From Forsythia viridissima (lineage: Eukaryota; Streptophyta; Magnoliopsida; Lamiales; Oleaceae), in assembly GCA_030279155.1 (NCBI GenBank), contig CM059036.1, forward strand, positions 12,703,501 to 12,767,500: a DNA stretch of 64,000 nt, read 5' to 3'. The notes beneath the pieces are model-generated. The model was given only the letters and a program-made list of their open reading frames with translations, was not told the DNA's origin and did not search any database. Of this stretch, positions 34,085 through 44,455 are shown piece after piece. Within the stretch, counting starts at the first letter, position 1, and each line of letters opens with the position of its first letter. The position numbers were made by a program, and so were the translations under genes.

Positions 34085-35604
34085 AGACTTGGAGCTTCAA
34101 TTAGAAACAAAACTGATGGAAATATCAACATGACAACAAGAAGTTGTTATCTTGAAGAAAAAAATACTTCGGTTACAACAAAAACTTCCTTCAAAAGGGG
34201 AGGAAATTGACAGTAGTAGCAATACTGCTGGAAAGTAAAAACTTGATGAAAACCCACAAATTGACAGTAGCAATACTAAAAAGCAAAAAACAGATTGTTT
34301 GCAAGAACAGAAGGATATTCCAAATCTGAAAACAAAAGATACCCTCGTAGGTATTAGAACTTCCCTTCCGGGCAAAAATTTTTATGTGATCTTCAATGGT
34401 CCAAACAAAGGTTCTTACACTAACTGGACTGAGGTTGAACCTTTAGTCAAACAGAAACCTTTCAAACACAAGAGTTTCAAAACTCTCACCGAAGCACAAC
34501 AAGCTTTTACAGACTATCACAAAGACCAAACTCAAGTTGATTTTAAATCTCCTTTTGACCAAATCAGTCTTAAGCCCAATTACCAACAGCAAAATATCAG
34601 GTCAAGACCTAGACTTCCCAACTTTCAAACAAGACCAGTCTTCGCAGACTTAAGATTTAAATCTTACAAAGATGTTACTCAAACTATTCCAGAAGTTATT
34701 CCTGATCGTTTCAAAAGATTAGGAAAGACACCTGTTAAAAAAGATGATCCAACCATTTCAGACATTCATTTTCCAAGACTTCCTTCACCTTGAAGAAGAA
34801 GCCAGGATTATAGGTGCGTCAGCCCCTCAAAACAGTTACTATGGTACACTTGACAAAAAGTTTGGTCAGTTCATCTTTGTCCAAGGAGCAATACCAAACC
34901 TTATTAGAACAGCCTTTTAATGTGGGTTAGTCAAATTGATCATCCCAGGAAAAGATCTGGAAGAAGTAAAATTAATTGATGACAAACTCTTTCAGTCATT
35001 AAAAGATTTTATGAAATACGTCATAAAAGACCAAGATCTTCATCTAATGTTGAAAATTAACAGCACCATCCCTTTCTGGAACAAAGATAATATCCTCTTC
35101 AAAGGATATCATCATATCCAAATAAAATCAGTAAAATCAGTCTACTTGGATAATCCTATTGAAGGATCCCCAACTGATGTTAATACAGAAATTATCAATG
35201 ACTGGAGAGGTTTATCTTTTCAGAGAATCTTGACAGGTCTGAGATCAATCAATGGCGAGTCCAAAGTAAAAATAAATTTCAATTCAGATTTTATTTTGGT
35301 AACCAGCAAAAACAGTTCTCTAATGTCAAAAGAAAATATCAAAACAATTTGTAATTTTGAAAATGTTTTTTACAAAAATTTTAATGTTCCAGATAGCTAC
35401 TCTGGAGAATTATGTAAATACCTAAAACACAGTCTTGGTAAAGATCATCTGTGCAAATGGTGTGCCAAAGACAAAGAAGATAAAATTCCAGACAATGATA
35501 AAGGAAAGGAAAAAATCATTGATGATGCGGTGGATGACCAATTGTCAAAGATAGGATCCTACAACAGTAAAGAAGAAGAAATGGCAAACAACCTTTTTGA
35601 TTGA
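34059..35604 (+). pseudogene. Viral transactivator/viroplasmin (P6-like), broken
   Basis: ATG 34059 overlaps the end of pol. A coiled-coil N-terminus (DQIEDLELQLETKL) is cut by in-frame TGA and TAA codons. The open part 34299-34793 contains the viroplasmin/RNase H-like fold signature GKNFYVIFNGPNKGSYTNW and HKSFKTLTEAQQAF (caulimovirus viroplasmin domain). A frameshift near 34785 and TAA near 34918 precede the C-terminal part 34936-35604, with a short CX2C motif near its end (CKWCAKD). In this family the protein forms inclusion bodies and allows translation of downstream ORFs on polycistronic RNA, which fits the overlapping ORFs here. Confidence 0.92.
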
Positions 35605-35830
35605 TGGATACAACTTTTGATAAAGTAAAGTTTTTACTTTATTCAAAAACCCGTGAATGAACAGAAAGGATTCTTTCCTCGTGATTGAATAAAGCAACCC
35701 AAATGGCAGACAAAGTAGAGACATCTTTTGAAAAAGAAGATGCCAAACAAATCTGACAAGTGGATGCCAACAAGCAAACACATTGAGGAGACGCCTATAA
35801 ATGCTGAAGACACTGAAGACTTAAGGCAGA
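35605..35830 (+). promoter_or_regulatory. Viral pregenomic (35S-type) promoter with TATA box
   Basis: A TATAAA box at 35796-35801 within GACGCCTATAAATGC lies downstream of the transactivator, the place of the CaMV 35S promoter. Transcription would start about 30 bases later. It reads into the terminal redundancy. Whether it still works in the plant is not known. Confidence 0.7.
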
Positions 35831-35972
35831 GTTGTTTAGAATTGTCTTGATTTTTCTCTCAAAAAATTGTAATCATCTGAGTCATGTATCGAGGCTAAAA
35901 ACCTCAAAGACAGTAGATCCATTTGGATCAAAAACCTTGTATCTAGATAATCTGTAAAATTCAGCCTTCTTG

Positions 35973-35982
35973 AATAAATAAA
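35973..35982 (+). terminator. Viral poly(A) signal
   Basis: Two overlapping AATAAA hexamers at 35973-35978 and 35977-35982, about 175 bases after the TATA box. Caulimovirids place the signal shortly after the transcription start, so that it is bypassed once and used on the second passage. Confidence 0.75.
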
Positions 35983-36075
35983 TGTTTTTCTGAATTCTTC
36001 TACTTCTTCAAATTTTCATACAAATACATATATACTGTCAGATTTGCATAGAGTCAGGTGATCATAGGAGTACCA

Positions 36076-36237
36076 CCACCAAGGCAGGAGGTCATTCAAG
36101 GGAAAACACCGATCCAAGCAATTGCAGTAAGACGACAGCATATACTATTTGGACAAAAAAGAAAAGAGGAACACCCAATTCATTACAGTAAGAAGGTTTA
36201 TTTTATTGTCTTATTTTACTTGGTTTGCATCCATGGA
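36076..36237 (+). repeat. Terminal redundancy of the caulimovirid
   Basis: Directly repeats the start of the viral segment at 28257-28419 with few differences (offset 7819 bp). The integrated DNA therefore held more than one genome length, as expected from a circular genome or concatemer. Confidence 0.93.
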
Positions 36238-36526
36238 AAAGTAAGGATCAAATATGTATGATTTAATGCAAAGACAATAGTATCCATGGATGCAAACCAA
36301 GTAAAATAAGACAATAAAATAAACCTTCTTACTGTAATGAATTGGGTGTTCCTCTTTTCTTTTTTGTCCAAATAGTATATGCTGTCGTCTTACTGCAATT
36401 GCTTGGATCGGTGTTTCTCCCTGAACGGCCTCCTGCCTTGGTGGTGGTACTCCTATGATCACCTGACTCTATGCAAATCTGACAGTATATATGTATTTGT
36501 ATGAAAATTTGAGTAGAAGAAAATCT
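36238..36526 (-). repeat. Inverted copy of the viral intergenic region
   Basis: The reverse complement of this segment repeats roughly 35996-36237 and goes on through TATTGTCTTTGCATTAAATC to CTTACTTTTCC as in 28424-28475. With the upright copy it makes a large palindrome with arms of about 235 bp around a unique loop of roughly 48 bp. The junction lies at CCATGG (36232-36237). This shows joining of two viral segments in opposite orientation before or during integration. Confidence 0.92.
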
Positions 36527-36609
36527 ATTATCCCCCCCTCCCCCCCTTTTTGAAACTTGGCATGAAAAAATTGACCAAGAAATTCTTTGACTCTAACTGA
36601 AGTATGATA
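36527..36609 (-). repeat. 3' LTR of the BAHD-splitting gypsy element, second part
   Basis: Matches 42926-43005 of the intact LTR (ATTATCCCC, then AACTTGGCATGA, ATTCTTTGACT, GAAGTATGATA). It is followed by AACTCACCCTCTT, which is a polypurine tract on the minus strand. Confidence 0.9.
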
Positions 36610-36689
36610 AACTCACCCTCTTCAAAAAATTTCGTCCTTGAAATTCAATCCATCAGGCATTGAAGAGCTGTGGATATTGGGAAAGCATC

Positions 36690-37200
36690 CGATCTTCAAT
36701 TTCCCATGTAGCATTTTCTATTGCGTGATTTCTCCATAACACTTACAGTGCTATGGTTTTACTTCGTAGAACTTGTTCTTTTCTATCAAATATTCCAATT
36801 GGTTTTTCTTCATATGTAAGATTCTCTTTCAACTCAATCAGTTGCGATTTCAACACATGAGACGGATCTGTAATATACTTATGTAGCATAGAAACCTGAA
36901 ACATATCATGAATTCTGGATAACTCAGTTGGCAAGGCTAAACGATAAGCAACTAGGCCAATGCGCTCAATGATCTCATATGGGCCGATATATCTTGGACT
37001 TAATTTTTCCCTTCTACTAAATTTGAGAACACCCTTTCATGAATATAATTGAAGAAAAACTCTATCCCCAACTTCAAATTCAAGGTTTCTTCTGCATTTG
37101 TCTATGGAGTTTTTCTATATGTCTTAAGCCATCTTTAGCTTTTCTTTAATTAGTTTTACCTTGTCAACAGTAATATGAACAAGTTCAGGACCTAACAGTT
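36690..37200 (-). pseudogene. Gypsy integrase C-terminal region
   Basis: The open fragment 36743-36934 reads HDMFQVSMLHKYITDPSHVL and YEEKPIGIFDRKEQVLRSKT, the conserved end of integrase in Tekay/Del-type chromoviruses. A further part of the same domain (long loop before it) is readable up to about 37200 with stops. Confidence 0.88.
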
Positions 37201-38000
37201 TCACCAACCTCATCCCAACAAACTGGAGTTCTACACTTTCTACCGTATAGTGCTCCAAAATGAGCCATTTCTGTACTAGAATGATAACTGTTATTATATA
37301 CAAATTCCATTAAGGATAGATGAGTATCCCAATTTCCTTTAAACTGAAGCACACAAGCCCGTAACATGTCTTCTAAAGTCTTTATACTCCTTTCTGATTG
37401 GCTGCCTGTCTGTGGGTAAAAATATGTACTAAAATGTAGTTTAGTACCCCATGAATTTCTGTAAAATAGGCCAAAATTTGGAAGTTAAACGAGAATCTCG
37501 GTCTGAAACAATAGATACTAGTGCTCTATATAAACTGATTACCTCATCCACATACATTTTCACCAATTTATCTAGTGAATAAGTAACTTTAATCGATAAA
37601 AATCTGACAGTTTTCGTTAATCTGTCTACCAGGATCCATATACATCATGACCACTCTGAGTATGAACAAGCCCAAATAAGAAATCCATAGTGACGTTCTC
37701 CCATTTCCACTCGAGATTAGGCAATGTTGGTAAGAGTCCAGCTGTTCTCTGACGATCTGGTTTCACATGTTGGCAAATAAGAGATCTGGATACAAACTTA
37801 GCTATTTATCTCATCATTCCGTGCCGCTAATAATGTTTCTTAAGTATGCGAAACATTTTGGTACTACCCCGGATGCATTACATAGGCTGAACTGTATGCC
37901 TCTTCTAGAATTTATTTCTTTAACTTTGAGTCGTCCGAAACACATAGTCTGCTTTCCATAACTATGGTTCCATCATCTCAAATGGTATAATATGCATGTT
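37185..38000 (-). pseudogene. Gypsy integrase core
   Basis: The fragment 37185-37367 (CVLQFKGNWDTHLSLMEFVY, ALYGRKCRTPVCWDEVGE) is the end of the catalytic core. The stretch to about 37800 holds decayed core sequence and the zinc-binding region. Multiple stops and shifts. Confidence 0.82.
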
Positions 38001-38199
38001 TACAATTACTAACGTCTTCTTTCAATTTACTCAATATCGAATCTTGAGTCTGAGCTTCTCTAACTTTATCAATCAAAGTTAGTCTTACTTGAAAATTAGC
38101 AAATAATGTTTCCAAACTGGTCACTGATAGTTGAACATTTCAAACTTTGAATTCACTGAACAAGAAATAGGAATTTGCATTAGCCTGAGTCGCAGAACT

Positions 38200-38925
38200 A
38201 GATGTCTTCCTACTGAGAGCACGAACAACTAAATTGGCCTTCTCTGGATGATAATCGATTCTACAGTCATAATCCCTTATTAGCTCTAACCATCTTTTCT
38301 GCCTCAAATTCAATTATTTCTAATCAAAGATATACTTTAAGCTTTTATAGTCTATAAAAATCTGACATTTCTCACCATACAGATAATGTCTCCAAATTTT
38401 TAATGCTAAAACAACTGCGGCTAGCTCTAGATCATGTGTAGGATAATTCAGCTCATGTTCTTTTAACTATTTAGAGTCATAGGCTATGACCTTCCCATTC
38501 TACATCAAAACACAACCCAACCCTTGACGTGAAGCATCACTTTAAATCACAAATTCCTCACCCGAAGATGGAAGAGTAAGCACTAGGGCAATAACTAATC
38601 AATATTTCAATTCTTGAAAACTCTTTTCACATTCTTCAGTCCACACAAATTTAACATTATTTTTAGTCATGCTGGTCAAAGAGAGAGCAATTTTGGAAAA
38701 GCCTTTTACAAAACGACGGCAGTACCTACTAAGCCAAGAAAACTACGTACTTCTGTCACATTAGTAGGTCTTCCCCATTTTACCACTACTTCAATTTTAT
38801 GTGGGTCGACATAAATTCCTTCTGATCATATAACATGCCCTAAAAATATCACTTTGTCGAGCCAAAAATCACATTTATTGAATTTAGCATATAATTGTTT
38901 ATCCTGCAAGACCTGTAAAATTATT
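38200..38925 (-). pseudogene. Gypsy RNase H and RT tail remnant
   Basis: Decayed minus-strand sequence between RT and integrase in the expected position for the RNase H domain (blocks readable as VIYSDASRQGLGCV-like and ELAAVVLALK-like with stops). Domain assignment rests mainly on position and short matches. Confidence 0.65.
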
Positions 38926-39330
38926 CTAACGCTCATCCCAATTTCGAGAATGTATTAGTATATCATCAATAAATACAATTACAAATCTGTCGAGATAGGG
39001 ATAAAACACTTTATTCATTAGATCCATAAATGGTGATGGGGTATTAGTCATCCTAAACGATATCAAAAGAAACTCATAATGGCCATATCGTGTTCTGAAA
39101 GTAGTTTTTGGTACATCTCCATCTCTGATTTTTAATTGATGATATTCTGAATGCAAATCGATCTTTGAAAATATTGTAGCACCCTGAAGCTGATCAAATA
39201 GATCATCAATACGTGTCGAAGGATATTTATTACAGATTGTCACTTATTCAACTGTATGTAGTCTACACACAATCGCATGGTTCTGTCTTTCTTGTTCACA
39301 AACAAAACTGGTGTTCCCTATGGAGATACA
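38926..39330 (-). pseudogene. Gypsy reverse transcriptase core
   Basis: The open fragment 38926-39243 (105 codons) reads KYPSTRIDDLFDQLQGATIF, KIDLHSEYHQLKIRDGD and FVIVFIDDILIHSR, so the YxDD-type box (FIDD) is intact. Upstream, VNKKDRTMRLCVDY-like sequence is broken by stops. Confidence 0.92.
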
Positions 39331-39762
39331 CTAGGTCTGATAAAACCTTTGTCTACCAATTCTTGTAATTGAACTTTTAACTCTTTCAATTATGATGGAG
39401 CCATTATATATGGTGCTTGTGAAATAGGTGTAATTCCCAGAATTAGGTCAATAATAAACTCAACTTCCTTATCCGAGGTAGACCTGACAGTTTTTCTAGA
39501 AATACATCAGAAAAGTCTCAGACAACTCAGACAACTGGGATGTCTTCGAGTTTTCTCTTACTAACATCTGTATCAATTACATGAGATTAATACTCAGATA
39601 TCACATAAGATGGCAAGATTCTACGATGTCCACTAAATATAACTTTAGGTTGTCTTGATCGTCTAAACACAACCACTTTACGAAAACAATCAACAGAAGC
39701 ACAATTTGCAGCTAAGAAGTTCATGCCCAAGATAACGTCAAAATCATGGATAGCAAAAGGTA

Positions 39763-40035
39763 TTAATTTTTCCTTGAACTATGATCATTCACCTTGATCC
39801 CATAATCTCGATATACATTCTTAGCTAAACGAGATTCTCCTACTAGTGTTCCCACTACCAAACAACTGTCTAAATGTTCTAACTTTTGGTTAGCATATAT
39901 AGCAAGTGCAATTGAAATAAAAGAGTGCGTAGATCCAGGATCAATTAAAATATGAGCATCTTTATCTAAAATTGATAACATACCTATAATTACATCTGGT
40001 GACTCTTCTGTATCATACCAAAAACTTTCGTCCAA
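39763..40035 (-). pseudogene. Gypsy protease
   Basis: 90 codons with AHILIDPGSTHSFISIALA. The catalytic motif D-S-G is changed to D-P-G, probably inactivating. The position between gag zinc knuckle and RT is as expected. Confidence 0.85.
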
Positions 40036-40289
40036 TTCTTTGGACGTCCTTTCTGGCCTTTCTATTTTACCCTACTACTACTCGCTACATTGGACTGAAC
40101 TATACTATTTTTGCATGTTTTATTAGTCGAAGAATCTTCTTGAATCTGATCATGTCTTGTACCACCCACACTCTACTGGAGAAATATCCTTGGTGATATG
40201 CCACTCTCTTGCAATAGAACTGGAAAAACTTCTTATTATGTGTCCAGCTTGTCAACACTAATAATAGACACCAAGCCCCCTTGAACTTC

Positions 40290-41340
40290 AAACACTTACC
40301 CAAATGAAAATTTCCACAGATTTCGCAATGAGGAAATTTAGTACTGCTGAAAATCTCTCGATAACTTGGAGTGAATGGTCTCTGAGAAGAACTCGATAGT
40401 AAGATGATAGTTACTCATTAGCTGTTGTACTATACTCTGGCTGAATCTAGAGCCCCGACTTCCTCGTGATCTAGGCTTGAACTAGCCTGAAGTAGAAACA
40501 CCAAGTCAAAATCCTCTGTTATCCCTCTAAGGTGGTATGTAGCTAGAACTTCTTATCCATGTCTGACTACCGCTAGCTCTGGATTTTATCTGTTATTTAT
40601 CGGTATATTTGTCTGGCATACTTTTATCCACCTTCAAAGCGGATTCTACTAATTTTTCAAATTCACTCCAACCCACTACGGTTACTAATGAGCTAATCTT
40701 TTCTCTTGACCCATCTTCAAAGCGTCTGCATTTGTCAATTCATTACCAACCATGACTTGTGCATATTCAGCAACAGTTGAAGACCCTTGTACTAGTTTCA
40801 AGAACTCATCTTGTTTAGTATCTTTATAAGATCACATGTAATAAGCATCATAAAATTTACATCTGAAATCTGCCCAAATTATAATAGAAAGGTCTAGATA
40901 TTTGTTCTGCACTGACTGCCACCAATCGTATGCTCCATCTTCTAACAAAAAAGTGGCGAGACATAATTTTTTGTCATCTGGGCAACCCATCACATAAAAA
41001 ACTCTCTATTTTAATCATGTAGGCCTAGGCAACTGCATGATCAACTGTGTCTGTAAAAACATTAGATCCTAACTTCGTTGATATCTCAATACAGAAATCT
41101 CTATATGTACTACGCATCGATGAAACAACAGCAGCATCAATCTTTTCAACAGTAATTGGGTAATTTTCAACCATATTTCCCTATATCGGATGTTCAAATG
41201 GTTGATGAACTAATTCTTCTATTATTTTCTCCTCTCTAAGATTATCTCTATGAGGAGCAATATGTGTCTGGGGTAAAATATCTTGGAGCGTGCGAGTTCT
41301 ACCACAATGACGCATGACTTACCCACATGGTATGCATGAT
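40290..41340 (-). pseudogene. Gypsy gag with zinc knuckle
   Basis: On the minus strand a decayed gag is readable: MRHCGRTRTLQDILPQ near 41310, then MGCPDDKKLCLATFLLEDGA and YDWWQSVQ near 40960-40900, FLKLVQGSSTVAEYAQVMVG near 40780, and a zinc knuckle CEICGNFHLGKC near 40325-40290. Several stops and shifts. Gag would form the particle. Confidence 0.85.
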
Positions 41341-41390
41341 ATGCTAAATATCAGAAAGTGTGAGTCATGCAAGCCTATAAACTCTAAACC

Positions 41391-41403
41391 ATGTTCTGAT
41401 ACA
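41391..41403 (-). other. Primer binding site of the BAHD-splitting gypsy element
   Basis: Minus strand reads TTGTATCAGAACATGG, a mutated tRNA-Met complement (usual TGGTATCAGAGC), five bases inside the 5' LTR. Confidence 0.7.
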
Positions 41404-41407
41404 AATC

Positions 41408-43005
41408 TGAAACGACTCGTCCCAAGTAATATTTATATACCCAAGATGCGACGTATGCCGATAGTGGATACCAACTAAGGGTTGGACCCACCATCAAGGT
41501 TACTACAATTACAACTCATTATTATTTATTTTTAAGAAAATTTTCACATTATCTCTCCAGTAATTTGGACTAGCCAACCTGAAATAAGATACCACAAATC
41601 CCAACGAACTTATTCACAACTAAATGGAACCATTTTTCCTTCCAATATCCACAACAAAACAACGCGGTAGAGACTAGCAGAATCATAACACTTTTTATTA
41701 TTTAATTAACATAAACTATACATATGGATACAAAAAATATAGTGAGCCCACCTAACTATTTACAAGTAATGCAAAATGATTTTAAAAATGAACATGTGTC
41801 CCTAAAATATAGTGACAACATGCTCTATGATATGAGTCATACTAACTAACTATGTCGTGTGGCTCTGACTCCGAACTCAAAAACTTTATTTAAAAGGACT
41901 GCCCAAAAATTTAACCGCTACCTGATAAGAAAAATCTTCGTTAGAAAATACACGAGTTGATAGGCTCAGTGGAGATTTTTGAAAATAATTATACTTTTCA
42001 ATGTACACATTATCAAAATCAATTTTAACCCCAGTTAATCATCCATCTCATATAAATTAGAACGATAGAAAAAACGTATCTCAAATAACACTATTATTAA
42101 ATAGCTTAACAATAAATAATATATTAGACTGTGATATACTAAATTGACAAATCATCATCTTATTATCATCATTATAGCATCATCATCTCGGAGACTATAA
42201 TCTCATATATAATATGGACATATATAGCAAAATTTCACCAAAATGTATCCATTGTATATAATCTCAACATGCGTGTATAGACTGCTTCAAAGGGCTAAGC
42301 TTTCTAGAACACGACCAAGACCCCTCAATGTATATGATACACGGTCAAGACCCCTCAATATACTAATACATGGATAAGACCCCTCGGTATACTAATACAC
42401 GGCCAAGACCCCTCAGTATACTAGAATAGATAAAATCATGGGCACTTTTTTGGTGCATTTCAATATCACATATTTCTTACATTCCATTTCACAAGTAATT
42501 AATTTACTATCTTTATAATTTCAAAAATACTATACGAAATAAATATTTAATTATAATCACGTAGAATGACCAACAAGTTTTAACATAATAGTATAATTAA
42601 TTGTCATTCTCTAAAAATATTTAATTATTTCCACTCACCGAGTTATCTATTGGAGACTAACTCGGCTGATAAATTGTCACAATAATTGAATCGCTTCTTC
42701 GTATTGTAGCCAAAGCAGAAAATTAATTCTTCCAAGCTTAACGTTTCATCACTTTTTCCACTTTCCAATTTTTCTGTCCGATTTCATATTTTTTAATATG
42801 AATTATGGTGTGAGTAAAGAAGAAAAAAGAGAGAAGATGGTTGCTATTTCTTTTGCTGAAGATGATAAATGAAAAGAAAATGAAATGTTAGATTTTATTT
42901 TGAAAATCCACCGCCTGACTTCAATTATCCCCTCTTTTTTATAAAAAAAAAAACTTGGTATGACAAAATTGACTAAGAAATTCTTTGACTGGCTGAAGTA
43001 TGACA
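41408..43005 (-). repeat. 5' LTR of the BAHD-splitting gypsy element (intact)
   Basis: 1598 bp from TGAAACGACTCG to GAAGTATGACA. It carries four copies of the ACCCCTCA minisatellite unit (about 42300-42425) against three in the other LTR. It shows the undisturbed version (42911-42935) of the site where the virus entered the other LTR. Confidence 0.93.
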
Positions 43006-43010
43006 ATCTT

Positions 43011-43238
43011 CATTTGGAACCTTACTATTTGCATGGACAAAGGCTAATCGAGAAGACAATAGTGAACCAATTATCCCAAATTTTGACTCACCCTTGTACT
43101 TTCCACGTGAGAATTTAGGTGAACTTGATTTTGGAACGATAAGGACTAGAGATCCTACCATTGTGACTAAGAGGATTTTGTTTGATAAGAAGGCGATAGC
43201 AAATTTAAGAGCTAGAGGGAGCCACTTGTATGAAATGT
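43011..43238 (+). pseudogene. BAHD acyltransferase, 3' part (broken)
   Basis: Continuation of 26393-26863 beyond the gypsy insertion. After the TSD copy, the frame reads FGTLLFAWTKANREDNSEPI, PNFDSPLYFPRENLGELDFG and VTKRILFDKKAIANLRARGS, typical of the middle of a BAHD protein. It ends at TAG 43236-43238, about half the usual length of 430-450 residues, and then meets the border of the duplicated block near 43250. The second half of the gene, including the expected DFGWG motif, is missing. Confidence 0.88.
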
Positions 43239-43567
43239 AGTTTATCAAAAAGTAGTTTCAGTTTTAGCAGTAAGAAATATTTATATTCATTTTAGTAGTG
43301 GTAGGCATTTAATTTTGAAATATTGTTATTATATCATGTAGATAAAACTTAATGGGATAATTGTATGAAACGTCTACAACCTTTCAAAATCGTTGGTGTT
43401 ATGATTCTAACTTTAAAAAATAGCACCACACACGTCTTCAACGTATAAAGAAATAGGCATCGTAAGTCTGTCTTGATAGTTTCTGTCAGTTTTCTCTATT
43501 AACCTTTAAAAATTGCATTATACACGCTTTTTTTTCAGATTAAGCGATTGGAATTGCATGATAGTGA

Positions 43568-44008
43568 TTAGCTAAAATTAAGCGATTGAAATTCAGATTG
43601 ATTAGATTTTGCTTCTGCTGATAAATCAAGATTCAGATAAATGAAAGTTGATTCTTCCATGGCACTGAAATTACTTTCCTTAACTTGATAAACACTCCTA
43701 TATGGAACACTGTAAACACCATCACCCCTTTCAACATCAAACCCATCTCTGAATCTACTTTTTCTTGGTTCAAATCCACTTTTTCTTGGCTCTGATTCTG
43801 AATCCATGAAAACACCACTTGTAAGATCAGAAATTTTAGCACTTGAAAATGCATAATAACTAGCTTCATCCCTGAAACTGCACAATGACCTAGATCTAGA
43901 AACACCCATAACATCAGTGGATGGACCCGGCACTGGATTCAGACTGGCTTCACCATTTTTTTTCTTCATACTAGCTTTACCATTTTTTTCACCTGGCACT
44001 GGATTCAC
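43568..44008 (-). CDS. Open frame inside Pack-MULE, probably captured gene fragment
   Basis: 146 codons. Near the middle it reads SRSRSLCSFRDEASYYAFSS and KISDLTSGVFMDSESEPRKS, followed by Arg/Ser-rich and acidic stretches. The composition looks like a real plant protein and not random sequence, but I do not recognise the family. The N-terminal part comes from short tandem repeats on the plus strand (CCCGGCACTGGATTCA-like units at about 43920-44070). A captured exon is inference. Confidence 0.45.
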   Translation of the reverse strand: MNPVPGEKNGKASMKKKNGEASLNPVPGPSTDVMGVSRSRSLCSFRDEASYYAFSSAKISDLTSGVFMDSESEPRKSGFEPRKSRFRDGFDVERGDGVYSVPYRSVYQVKESNFSAMEESTFIYLNLDLSAEAKSNQSEFQSLNFS

Positions 44009-44106
44009 CTATAATCACACTGGCTTCACCATTTTTTTCTTCACTTCAACACAACCCGGCACTAGACCCGGATCTGGATGTTCAGCAATCCGTTCTTGAA
44101 TTCGCC

Positions 44107-44455
44107 CAATGTGCCACTTGGTGTTTCTAAGGAGTGGAATTGGCGTTCTAGAGACTGGATGGAGTGGTGAAAACTGAGGTGGGCTATTATCAAGGCCATT
44201 TTCACAACCCGGATTACAAAATTGTGTGTACTGGTACTACAAAACATGCTGAAGTGGTTCAGATCCAATTTTACCCAACTGAAGCAAAGAAGAATGAGTT
44301 CCATAATAAGAAGATTGTTACTAAAATTCTTCTGGCAAAGACATTTTATCGAGTAGAAGAGTACCATCAGCAATACCTGGAGAAAAGTGGAGGCAAAGGT
44401 TTCGACACAGTCAGCTGCTAAAGGCTGCAATGGCCCATTCAGATGCTATGGTTGA
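44107..44455 (+). pseudogene. Captured peptide methionine sulfoxide reductase A fragment
   Basis: It aligns with plant MsrA, which repairs oxidised methionine. I read GVELAF, VVKTEVGYYQGHFHNPDYK, CTGTTKHAEVVQIQF, KKIVTKILLAKTFYRVEEYH, YLEKSGGKGF, and after a +1 shift at about 44418 the family's C-terminal end KGCNGPFRCYG. The catalytic GCFWG motif is degraded to WCF-stop-G (TAA near 44128), and a TAG (44149-44151) stands where Gln is usual. Central family sequence between HAEVV and the KIVT region is shortened, as if exons were joined or deleted. Not functional. Confidence 0.9.

Larger units (their letters stand above)
28254..36526 (+). mobile_element. Endogenous caulimovirid (near-complete pararetrovirus), inserted in a gypsy LTR
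   Basis: The segment holds one full genome equivalent (about 7.8 kb, from the distance between the redundant segments at 28257 and 36076) plus a terminal redundancy and an inverted terminal piece. Order: primer site, three small paralogous ORFs, movement protein, VAP-like ORF, coat protein, protease-RT-RNase H, transactivator, promoter and poly(A) signal. A separate transactivator ORF and discrete movement and coat ORFs place it with the caulimovirus/soymovirus-like group and not with badna- or petuviruses; genus is not assigned. Every large ORF carries stops and frameshifts, so it is a fossil. Caulimovirids have no integrase, so integration is by host repair. Confidence 0.95.
26864..43005 (-). 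mobile_element. Ty3/gypsy element inserted in the BAHD gene, carrying the caulimovirid
   Basis: On the plus strand it runs from TGACAAGACC (26864) to GAAGTATGACA (43005) with TSD ATCTT at 26859-26863 and 43006-43010. Removing it and one TSD copy restores the BAHD reading frame at HRIVDAS-SFGT. Minus-strand order: 5' LTR (41408-43005), tRNA-Met-like primer site, gag, protease, RT, RNase H, integrase, C-terminal domain, polypurine tract, 3' LTR (26864-36609, split). The C-terminal block resembles Tekay/Del chromoviruses, which is tentative. The element without the viral insert is about 7.9 kb. Confidence 0.95.

Noticed and set aside
36058..36462. Two nearly identical ORFs facing each other on opposite strands
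   Set aside because: They are the two arms of the viral intergenic palindrome and lie in non-coding sequence.
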